Positions 53,501 to 60,872 of a stretch of DNA of 64,000 nucleotides are shown piece after piece. The stretch's first letter is position 1. Each line of letters begins with the position of its first letter. This DNA is from an uncultured Dokdonia sp. (GTDB lineage Bacteria; Bacteroidota; Bacteroidia; Flavobacteriales; Flavobacteriaceae). The translations under genes and the position numbers were made by a program. The stretch covers positions 186,001 to 250,000 of the forward strand of contig CANNDF010000002.1 of the NCBI GenBank assembly GCA_947503305.1. The letters run 5' to 3'. The notes below the pieces were generated by a model. The model was not told the DNA's origin, searched no databases, and worked only from the letters and a program-made list of their open reading frames with translations.

Positions 53501-54172
53501 AGTGAGATATCTATAGGGGTATCTTATGAAGATATAGAAATAGAACGCACGGCTGGTAGGTTTATAGCGACCTCAAATGATGTAAACCCAGAAGTTTTTG
53601 AAGGTCAGAGTTTTTTAGGAGTAGAGGCATCTTATCTCTATGATAATTTAAAAGGGAGTATAATCTCTAAGAGTGGTGTTGGTTTTGGAGCTACGGTAGG
53701 GTATAAGGCAAACCTTGATGAAGATCGAAGTTTTGCATACATCATACCAGAGGTACGCATAGCCACAAAATTAGATCAACGAGGAATTTTTGTTATTGCT
53801 TCAAAAGCAAAGGCGCATATCAATCTCAGTGATGATTTTGAATTTTATCAGGGTGCTGTTTTGGGAGATGGTGATGGTTTAAGAGGGTTTAGGCAACAAC
53901 GATTTACAGGAAAGAGATCTGTATATCATAATACAGATTTAAGAATTTCTTTGGGGAGGATACGCAATGGGATCATTCCTATATCTGTAGGTGCATATGG
54001 AGGATTTGATTATGGTAGAGTATGGGAAGATAATGACAATTCAAGTACATGGCATACTTCTCCAGGCGGGGGAGTGTACTTTTCTATAGGAGGATTTACA
54101 GCCTTAAATCTGGCATTTTTCTCATCTGATGATGGAGGACGTTTTACCTTTGGATTGAGTTTGCCGTTTTAA
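50600..54172 (+). CDS. Metallophosphoesterase plus BamA/TamA-like C-terminal barrel
   Basis: Signal peptide; GLGDYGED, VMHHPVQS, LLSGHDNNLQ; C-terminal barrel repeats ending RFTFGLSLPF. Confidence 0.88.
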   Translation: MNFSDYRVIFYAFVALFFTVNVQSQNRLPDKEISYTFYGLGDYGEDNTSANGQKNIDALSTLLKSEGTNSTVFFLGNNATTNGFKKESVEATKNLMSQIEAVKGFKGRTIFIPGNLDWSSGLKGLSRQEKFIENALGKNTFLPENGCPIERIKINNEVDVLILDSQWALSNWDEYPTINEKCEIKTKEEFYVEVESSIKKSEGKTVLLVMHHPVQSLGKYGAQFSFGVNPQDLSNVHYKEFSDRIITIARQTNNVILLSGHDNNLQYFEEKGIPVIISGSGKSSSKVGSRDEGFFSEEVGFTKITQFTDGSVWLSFYGESNTYKQPIFNKEIRTETISYESHDYDEYNTPQYVQKSIYEPEELERSGFYKALWGAHYREDYATKINIKTALLDTLYGGLKPLRKGGGHQTNSIRLINNEGRQYAMRSAKKSALRFIQYFLFKTQYLESDVEETYFVQLLQDYWTTANPYGSLTIADLADAVGILHPNPALYYIPKQKILGPYNDDYGDKIYFIEERLSEGQEDVESLGKGDKIIGTLDLFEELRRKENVKIDERLYIRTRIFDNLVGDWDRHADQWKWAEKDLDNGMKLYQPIPRDRDQVYSDFDGFILGTLTALTPSLRFMQRYDSDYNHVKWYNDAGDDVDLTVLKNHTKQDWIEEARFIKENITEATITKAFGNLPSEIDQEKVTRVKKALLGRLSNIEENAIDMYEYLSRCVIVTGTDKDDYFEITRLPDGKTKIVGYRIKKGEKGDVFWNVTYDKTDTKEIWLYGLDDKDVFEVKGEGNKRIHLKIIGGNGNDTYRISNKKNVKVYDFKSKKNTFETNVNKLLSDNFDLNTYYFKKQRRDLSNTIPLVSFDPDNGFGVGVQYSYKKNSLARNPFTDNHRLGLIYYSETSGVDFNYSGEFAYIFDGVNLGIEAGFSSPNFTNNFFGIGNDTQNMDDVFDMDFNRVRMERLSIAPSLIFRGYQGSEISIGVSYEDIEIERTAGRFIATSNDVNPEVFEGQSFLGVEASYLYDNLKGSIISKSGVGFGATVGYKANLDEDRSFAYIIPEVRIATKLDQRGIFVIASKAKAHINLSDDFEFYQGAVLGDGDGLRGFRQQRFTGKRSVYHNTDLRISLGRIRNGIIPISVGAYGGFDYGRVWEDNDNSSTWHTSPGGGVYFSIGGFTALNLAFFSSDDGGRFTFGLSLPF

Positions 54173-54187
54173 TACTATAAGATGTAC

Positions 54188-54201
54188 GCTTTCGCGAAAG
54201 C
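54188..54201. repeat. Dispersed palindrome GCTTTCGCGAAAGC (copy 5)
   Basis: Within longer perfect palindrome GTACGCTTTCGCGAAAGCGTAC (54184-54205). Confidence 0.92.
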
Positions 54202-54231
54202 GTACGATTACTAATTAAACACTAAAAGGAT

Positions 54232-54612
54232 ATGGGAGAATGGTATGTGCCTATAACAGTATTACCAGGAATTTGTTTGCTTATTTTATCGACATCAAAT
54301 ATAATGATTGATTTGAGTAGGGAAGTGAATCTATTAATAGTCAAAAAAGAAAAAGTGTTGCTTATAGAACGTAAGTTAAAACAACTTAAATTAATCAATA
54401 GAGCTATGGTATTTTTATACATAGCTGTAGCTGGTTTTGTTGTGTCTGGGTTGCTTGCAGGTGTTGCTGAAAACCTTAATGTAAATGCTCAATTTTCCAT
54501 ATATATGTTGTTAATAGGAATGTTTTTTGCACTTTTTGCTTTATCAAGTTTAATACTGTATTCTTATAGAGCCGTAAAGTTACGTCAAGATCAATATCAC
54601 GATAAATGTTAG
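54232..54612 (+). CDS. DUF2721-like membrane protein
   Basis: LPGICLLILSTSNIMIDLSREV...ERKLKQLKLINRAM, three TMs. Confidence 0.75.
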   Translation: MGEWYVPITVLPGICLLILSTSNIMIDLSREVNLLIVKKEKVLLIERKLKQLKLINRAMVFLYIAVAGFVVSGLLAGVAENLNVNAQFSIYMLLIGMFFALFALSSLILYSYRAVKLRQDQYHDKC

Positions 54613-54616
54613 GTCA

Positions 54617-55507
54617 TTAGATCTTAATTCTAAGGGCTGTTCTAAAAGTGAGACCACTACTTTTATCTATAATAAAAATATCATCTCTATCATTATTCCT
54701 AAGGGCTACATTTCTATCTAGGATATAAGCGCCTCTGATATAAAATTCAAATCGTTTTTTAAAATGAAATTCATATTGAAGCCCTGAGAGAATAAGAGAC
54801 ATATTAATAGTATCAGCAATATCTCCATTGACAGGAGAACCACCTTGTATATTTGCTGTAAACCCATCTAATTGAGCATAAGCTTTGAGTCTATGGCTCT
54901 CATTATTAAAATGGTACTGTATATTGGTTTTGGGAATTCCTAAGTTATAGGACCAATTAGGGTGAAACTTCCGATAATAGCTTATAAAAGGTAATGGAAA
55001 GGGAAAACCTCTGTTTTGTGAAAAAGAGGCTCCTAGAATTAGTCTATATGGTTTTTCTACTGTAGGATCATCTTTCTTGTCTTTTATAAACACTACATCA
55101 CTAGATATAACGGTATCATCTAGACTAAGGTCATCTGCAGTAAGATTAGAACTAAAACCTGGGGTAAGTCTAGCTCCAAAACGCCAGACTTCATTAATCT
55201 TAAAAGTGTAGCCTATATTGAAATCTAGTATTTGATAACCATCCAGTTCATCCCTATCAAAAGGAATATTTTCTTCAAAGAATAAATTGATGTTGCTATA
55301 ATCAAGACCTAAAAAAAGATAACTCTGTTTGTCATTAAGCTTTATGGGGTAATTAAATAAAAACCGGGTTCTATTAAATTCAAAATCTGAAGATCCTGCT
55401 GGTAAAATAGTATAATCTACTCTTGCTAAATCCGAAAGTTGTCCATGAGATATGCTCACAATAAAACAACATAGTACAGTAAGAATAGTGATGGTAATTG
55501 ATTTCAA
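54617..55507 (-). CDS. Outer-membrane-barrel-like protein (DUF6268-like)
   Basis: Signal peptide, alternating amphipathic strands. Confidence 0.6.
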   Translation of the reverse strand: MKSITITILTVLCCFIVSISHGQLSDLARVDYTILPAGSSDFEFNRTRFLFNYPIKLNDKQSYLFLGLDYSNINLFFEENIPFDRDELDGYQILDFNIGYTFKINEVWRFGARLTPGFSSNLTADDLSLDDTVISSDVVFIKDKKDDPTVEKPYRLILGASFSQNRGFPFPLPFISYYRKFHPNWSYNLGIPKTNIQYHFNNESHRLKAYAQLDGFTANIQGGSPVNGDIADTINMSLILSGLQYEFHFKKRFEFYIRGAYILDRNVALRNNDRDDIFIIDKSSGLTFRTALRIKI

Positions 55508-55592
55508 AAGCTATTGTTTTTTGCGAAAGATAAGCATTTAAATATTTTTGAAAAGCAATTTGTGATATCTGATGTATATTACAGTTTATTGT

Positions 55593-56441
55593 TTAGTTTT
55601 TAGAATATGTAGATTTTGATTCTAATTCTATAAGCTTGCTTTCTAATTGGGTAAGACGTTCATAGATGTCTATAGGTTCTGGCATTTGTTTTGAGGCATA
55701 CATACTTACGTACCATACCTCTTCTACATCTTCAATTTCCATGGTATACGTAGGGAAATTGCCGTCTACATTATCAGATTTTAAAATTAATTTTCCACTT
55801 TCTTTAGATCTATTGATAACCCGTTTTATAACAATACCATCATTTTTACTTACGATGACATAAATTCTGCCGTCTTTTATATCGTCAAAACTATCGACAT
55901 ATCTTCCGAAGACAAGATCACCATCATATAGCGTGCGGGCCATAGAGTTCCCTTTTATTTCAAAACATCTATAGGTATTATTAGTTAAAAAAGGCATTTT
56001 AAAGGCGGGTAATGTTTCTATATATTCTTCATCATCATAGCCATTTAAATAACCAGCTCTGGCTTTAGAAGGGACATAGATTATATTTTCTTCTCCTGAG
56101 GGGTCTACCGAAATAATTTTAGGCAATCCCAAAACGGGAGGATTTGCCGGGTTTTGATGAGAAGATGTGAGAAACATTTGATCTGTTTGTCCAAAAAAAT
56201 AATTGGGATTGATATTGCAACTTTCAATAATACTAAGTAACAGATCATATCCTGGTTTTGTTTTTTTTCTGGAACCGTCACCTTGAAGTCTTCCTGAAGT
56301 AATACTGTCTATCGTAGTACTTGTAACTCCAACTTTTTTAGCAAAAGAACTATTGTTGAGATGTAATCCATGTATGACTTCTTTGATTTTTGAGTGGATA
56401 TCTAGGGTATTCTCCATATGAGTAGGTATAGTAGCAAACAA
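55593..56441 (-). CDS. XRE/S24 (LexA/CI-like) repressor
   Basis: N-term HTH SSFAKKVGVTSTTIDSITSGRLQGDGSR; FEIKGNSMARTLYDGDLVFGRYVDSFDDIKDGRIYVIVSKNDGIVIKRV (S24 peptidase-like). Confidence 0.92.
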   Translation of the reverse strand: MFATIPTHMENTLDIHSKIKEVIHGLHLNNSSFAKKVGVTSTTIDSITSGRLQGDGSRKKTKPGYDLLLSIIESCNINPNYFFGQTDQMFLTSSHQNPANPPVLGLPKIISVDPSGEENIIYVPSKARAGYLNGYDDEEYIETLPAFKMPFLTNNTYRCFEIKGNSMARTLYDGDLVFGRYVDSFDDIKDGRIYVIVSKNDGIVIKRVINRSKESGKLILKSDNVDGNFPTYTMEIEDVEEVWYVSMYASKQMPEPIDIYERLTQLESKLIELESKSTYSKN

Positions 56442-56531
56442 ATTACAGATAATTTATGAATATGATTTGTTTTTGTGTAAAATGTTTGGTTTAAAGTGGT
56501 TATTTGCCAAATATATAATTTATTACATAAT

Positions 56532-56552
56532 AATACAAACATTTGTTGTATT
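56532..56552. promoter_or_regulatory. Operator-like palindrome
   Basis: AATACAAACATTTGTTGTATT, 7-bp outer arms, in the divergent repressor/tail intergenic region. Confidence 0.5.
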
Positions 56553-56905
56553 TCTTAATTTTTTTATTTTTAATAGATTGGTATTCAGATATTTAATAAT
56601 ATCTTTTTTAATGTAATGTTATATAATACTTCTTGCTTACAAGTCACTTGTATTCAGTCATATATGATATTTATGCTTAAAGTAAATTACGTGTCATATA
56701 AGAAATTATAAGGGAAAATTGATAATGTGGTAAAACCGTAAATAAATATGGTAATAACATAATTAATTGATATATAAGCATTTGTGTGTAAATTTTTTTA
56801 ATCTTTTTGAAATTTCAATAGGACTAGCGCAAATGCTCTTATTTACTGAGGTATCTTCTGATTTAGATATTAAGAGTTCATAAATTTATATTGCAAAGAC
56901 GGGTT

Positions 56906-56915
56906 AACATATGTT
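56906..56915. promoter_or_regulatory. Operator-like palindrome AACATATGTT (site A)
   Basis: Perfect 10-bp palindrome. Confidence 0.55.
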
Positions 56916-56932
56916 TTTTACTTGGATTAATA

Positions 56933-56944
56933 CAACATATGTTG
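56933..56944. promoter_or_regulatory. Operator-like palindrome CAACATATGTTG (site B)
   Basis: Perfect 12-bp palindrome; core 28 bp from site A; 30 nt before the 56974 start. Confidence 0.6.
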
Positions 56945-56973
56945 CATATTTGTTCTCTCAAAAAATATAACCT

Positions 56974-57708
56974 ATGGTATTGCAACAATATTTTGAACAA
57001 AAAAAAGAAAAAGTAGACGCTTTATTGAGTAATCAAGATATGCTCACAAATCCTAATATTAAGATGCGCCTTAGTAACGATTTTGTATTTACAACAGAAG
57101 GGAAGAGTGAGTTAAATGAAGATTTTCCACTAGTCATGTTTATGTATAATAAAGTAGAATGGAATACATCTTCAGAAAAAGAATATAAGGCAGATGTTCA
57201 TTTTTCTATCTATGTCGTATTTGATGCTACAGCACTTAGAGATTTTACAGAAGTATTTACTATAGCTGGAATTATAGATAAAGCGGTTCTCAACTATCCA
57301 AATAGAGAAGATATAAGAGAAAATCCAGATGTTATTACAAATGCAGCTTTTAAGGTATCAGAATGTCAGGTAAATATGGATGAAGTGTTTTGGGAAAAAA
57401 ATCATCATTTTATATGGAAGATATGCTATAAGACGACACTTATAGAAAAAGAGCTTAAGAAAAAATACACGCTTATTACAAACAATTTTATAAATACAGA
57501 GATCAATTCTGATAATGTAGATGAAGTTTCAACGAGGCTTAGAGGAGAAGGTTATGAATTACAAGATTATATTGATGTAGACACCTTTGATATAAAAACT
57601 GATAATGGGAATGATCTTTTTAAAGTAGATCAAGTAGATGAGATTGTAAATGAAAATAAGAAAGATAATTATGTGAGGGATCTTGGAGAAATGGAAGCCT
57701 CAAATTAA
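56974..57708 (+). CDS. First gene of the tail cluster; unknown, possibly tail-terminator-like
   Basis: 244 aa; segment FPLVMFMYNKVEWNTSSEKEYKADVHFSIYVVFDA recalls tail-completion proteins; position only. Confidence 0.45.
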   Translation: MVLQQYFEQKKEKVDALLSNQDMLTNPNIKMRLSNDFVFTTEGKSELNEDFPLVMFMYNKVEWNTSSEKEYKADVHFSIYVVFDATALRDFTEVFTIAGIIDKAVLNYPNREDIRENPDVITNAAFKVSECQVNMDEVFWEKNHHFIWKICYKTTLIEKELKKKYTLITNNFINTEINSDNVDEVSTRLRGEGYELQDYIDVDTFDIKTDNGNDLFKVDQVDEIVNENKKDNYVRDLGEMEASN

Positions 57709-57751
57709 GTATAAAATAAGAACAGTTTAAAAAAATTAACACAGGAAGCCA

Positions 57752-57931
57752 ATGAAAAGAAGCAAGTTATTATTAATGAAAAGAAAAAAATTCATCAATG
57801 AATATGTCGCGCAAAATAATACGAAGCAAATGAAAGTTGTAGTAGCAGAACTCTCGGAAAAATTATTTATTTCTGAGCGCACGATTTATAATATTCTAAA
57901 TGAAACTTCATCGCTAGAGTATGTAGCATAA
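57752..57931 (+). CDS. Small HTH protein (59 aa), putative tail-cluster regulator
   Basis: Translated by hand: MKRSKLLLMKRKKFINEYVAQNNTKQMKVVVAELSEKLFISERTIYNILNETSSLEYVA; HTH-like core. Not in the supplied ORF list. Confidence 0.7.
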   Translation: MKRSKLLLMKRKKFINEYVAQNNTKQMKVVVAELSEKLFISERTIYNILNETSSLEYVA

Positions 57932-58001
57932 GTTGTTGCAACTACAGTAGTCCCCTTTCAAATTAGTAGGCATTTATGATAATGCATTCTATATTTGAAT
58001 C

Positions 58002-58017
58002 ATCAATGGCCATTGAT
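58002..58017. promoter_or_regulatory. Perfect 16-bp palindrome upstream of the sheath gene
   Basis: ATCAATGGCCATTGAT. Confidence 0.6.
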
Positions 58018-58163
58018 ACTTCTACAAAGAATTCGCGTAAATAACGTAGAAAAATACATTTCCAAATTGTGATAATCTATTGGTAATCAATATGTAAAAT
58101 ATTGGTATAGCCATAGGTATGTCCAAAATTAGAATTTTAACACAATTAAAATAAATTAATATT

Positions 58164-59396
58164 ATGAGTACATTAAATGATGTAGTTATTAACAAACTTT
58201 CAGGCGGCTTGGGTCGTAGAACTCCAGATCAAGATATGGTCTCAGGATTACTTTTTGATGGAGCAGAAACAGATGATTTAAAATATGGAGAACTTAAGCG
58301 TCTTTTATCTATAGAAGATGCAGAAGCATTAGGAATTACAGAGTCATATGATCGTGATGGGCAATCTGCATATTATCAGATTTCTCAATTTTTTAGAATG
58401 AATCCATCAGGAGATCTTTTTATCATGATGACCCCAGAGGGAGAAGACTTTGAAAATACTGCATTTCAAACGCTAAAAATGCAGGAAAATGCAAACGGAG
58501 CTTTGCGTCAGATAGGAGTAATTCAAAAAAATGTTACAGATAACGATTTTAGCTTAACTATTGATGCAGTAGTCGTAGCTCAAAATCAAGCCAACCTAGC
58601 CTTTAATAATTACATGCCTTTTGAAGTAATTGTAGAAGGAAAAGGATTTGATGCAGCAACTGCTGCTACCGCAACAGATCTTTCTGGTATTAATGCTGAG
58701 AATGTCTCAGTAGTTGTCGCTATGGATCCTGCTACAGCAAGATTAAATGGGACTGGAGTAGATAATGACGGAAACCCGATTGTAACTCCTAACTATACAA
58801 ATACGGCAGCAGTAGGAACATTATTAGGAACTATATCTGCCGCAAAAGTATCTGAAAATGTAGCATGGGTAGAAAAGTTTAACCTAGCGGGTGATGGATT
58901 TAGAACTGCAGGTTTTGTAGGAGATACAAAAGTAGCTACCTCTGGAGACCTGATTACTTTAAATGATAAGAAGTACATCTTTGCTCGTACACATACTGGT
59001 CTTGGAGGAGTCTATTTTAATGATAGCCATACATGTTCCGAACCAACATCAGATTTTACATATATCGAGAGCAATCGTACTATTAATAAAGCATCACGCC
59101 TCGTAAGAACTGCGTTATTGCCTAAACTTAATGCACCAGTACTTGTAGACCCCGAAGAAGGTACTTTACCTCCATCTGTTGTAAAAAGTTTTGAAACACT
59201 ATGTAAAGCAGCACTTGAACGTATGGTTGCAAATGGAGAAGCATCAGATATCGATGTATATGTAAATCCGTTCCAGGATATTCTTGCAACTTCTGAACTT
59301 AACATTAAAGTAGAAGTAGTCCCTATGGGAACTGCACGTCGTATCCAAGTAGATTTAGGCTTTAAAAATCCATTTGGGATCAATGCAGCCGCTTAA
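58164..59396 (+). CDS. Contractile tail sheath-like protein (DUF2586-like)
   Basis: MSTLNDVVINKLSGGLGRRTPDQDMVSGLLFDG N-term; C-term LNIKVEVVPMGTARRIQVDLGFKNPF typical of sheath C-terminal domains. Confidence 0.85.
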   Translation: MSTLNDVVINKLSGGLGRRTPDQDMVSGLLFDGAETDDLKYGELKRLLSIEDAEALGITESYDRDGQSAYYQISQFFRMNPSGDLFIMMTPEGEDFENTAFQTLKMQENANGALRQIGVIQKNVTDNDFSLTIDAVVVAQNQANLAFNNYMPFEVIVEGKGFDAATAATATDLSGINAENVSVVVAMDPATARLNGTGVDNDGNPIVTPNYTNTAAVGTLLGTISAAKVSENVAWVEKFNLAGDGFRTAGFVGDTKVATSGDLITLNDKKYIFARTHTGLGGVYFNDSHTCSEPTSDFTYIESNRTINKASRLVRTALLPKLNAPVLVDPEEGTLPPSVVKSFETLCKAALERMVANGEASDIDVYVNPFQDILATSELNIKVEVVPMGTARRIQVDLGFKNPFGINAAA

Positions 59397-59426
59397 TTCA
59401 ATTTTTTAATATTCTAAAATATTTAT

Positions 59427-59852
59427 ATGTCACAATTACCTTTAATCAATGGGCAACGTCACAGTTGGTCATCTATCGAAATCAATCTTTTAGATCGTCT
59501 CGTAACTGGTGTTACATCTATCAGTTATGATGACATGACAGCAAAAGAAAACCACTATGGTGCAGGAAATATGCCAGTACACCGTGGACGTGGTAAGTAT
59601 GAAGCAACGGCTTCAATTACCTTATACAATTATGAAGTAGAAGCAATACAAGCAGCATTGCCTAGTGGAAGTCGTCTGCAAGACACACCTCCATTTGACG
59701 TACAAGTTAGTTTCTTAGATGATAGTAATGAAGTAGTAACACATGTTGTACGTAACTGCGAATTCAAATCTAATAAACGCAATATGAATCAGGGGGATAC
59801 AAAAATAGAAGTAAGTCTAGATCTCATTTGTTCACATATTGAGTGGAATTAA
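59427..59852 (+). CDS. Tail tube protein
   Basis: 141 aa directly after sheath; GRGKYEATASITLYNYEVEAIQAALPSG, CEFKSNKRNMNQGDTKIEVSLDLICSHIEW. Confidence 0.8.
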   Translation: MSQLPLINGQRHSWSSIEINLLDRLVTGVTSISYDDMTAKENHYGAGNMPVHRGRGKYEATASITLYNYEVEAIQAALPSGSRLQDTPPFDVQVSFLDDSNEVVTHVVRNCEFKSNKRNMNQGDTKIEVSLDLICSHIEWN

Positions 59853-60040
59853 TCCCTCAAAAAATAAATTCAATGACCGTGTCTATTGCCTACTGTTCTT
59901 CTATGCACAAATTATCTGTAATTATCACATTACAAGCTCAATAAAAAATAGAGAGAACAAAAGGCAACACGGTTTTAGTAAACATACTACGTATAAGTAG
60001 AGTTTGCCATACAATATCCCATCCCTAGCTTAAGGGAAGC

Positions 60041-60108
60041 ACCATCCAGGATCGCATAGTTTTTTTAGAACCCAGCCATGATCCTATTGTCTATGCTCCA
60101 TGGATGGT
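60041..60108 (+). other. Imperfect long hairpin in the tube-to-chaperone intergenic region
   Basis: ACCATCCA...GCATAG / CTATGC...TGGATGGT. Confidence 0.5.
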
Positions 60109-60300
60109 ATTATATCAAATTTATAGATCCAGAGAATAGGTTTTATGTCTTCTCTTCTTTTATGTATTACTCTATTACTATAAATGGAAGCCTTTATAAT
60201 TTGGTATAGCTCCCTGAGCTATGGATACTTTTAATTAGATGTGCCAGTTTGGTTTAAGTTTTAGGTTAGTTAATTGGTTATTAGTTGGGTACATCTATAT

Positions 60301-60345
60301 GGCAATCTCTCTAGATTTTATGATACTAGAGGGGTTGCCTTTAAA
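60301..60345 (+). terminator. Terminator/attenuator-like hairpin inside the tail cluster
   Basis: GGCAATCTCTCTAG-ATTTTATGATA-CTAGAGGGGTTGCC, 14-bp stem (2 G-U), followed by TTTAAAAAAATAAG. Confidence 0.65.
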
Positions 60346-60369
60346 AAAATAAGTAATGATAGATGGTAT

Positions 60370-60383
60370 GCTTTCGCGAAAGC
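60370..60383. repeat. Dispersed palindrome GCTTTCGCGAAAGC (copy 6)
   Basis: Exact match, between tube and chaperone genes. Confidence 0.9.
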
Positions 60384-60442
60384 GGACACACTCACAATTA
60401 CTATAAGAAACAACTATTTCTAAAATATAATAATCCAAGTGT

Positions 60443-60790
60443 ATGCAAACACAAGAAACCACAAAACTTGCTGTCGTAATAGATGGTAATATTACTCAGT
60501 CTCAACTCAAACATTGGAAATATAAATATAAAAAAATAGTGAAGTTATCTATTGTGGATGATGATCGAAATACATTATATGCTTATTTCTGTAAACCAAG
60601 TATAAATATACGTTCTGCCGTGTTGCAAGCTTCAAAAATAGATGAGTTTAAAGCGCTTGAAGTACTTTTTAAAAACTGCTATTTAGGTGGAGATTCTGCA
60701 ATTGAAACAGATGATGATTTGCGTTTAAATATTACAACTTCTTTTTCTGATCATATCCAACCCAAACCTGTGAAAATAGAGGTGCTTTAA
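60443..60790 (+). CDS. Tail assembly chaperone-like protein A
   Basis: 115 aa; YAYFCKPSINIRSAVLQASKIDEFKALEVLFKNCYLGGDSAIETDDD; position after tube. Confidence 0.65.
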   Translation: MQTQETTKLAVVIDGNITQSQLKHWKYKYKKIVKLSIVDDDRNTLYAYFCKPSINIRSAVLQASKIDEFKALEVLFKNCYLGGDSAIETDDDLRLNITTSFSDHIQPKPVKIEVL

Positions 60791-60872
60791 TAATGGATCA
60801 TATACTATAGTCATAATCTCTATACCTAGTTTTTCTTTATACAAAATACAATCCTAATACACTTATAACTAC

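Noticed and set aside
60001-60442. Diversity-generating retroelement template near the fibre gene
   Set aside because: No reverse transcriptase ORF and no near-repeat of the fibre 3' end found in the window
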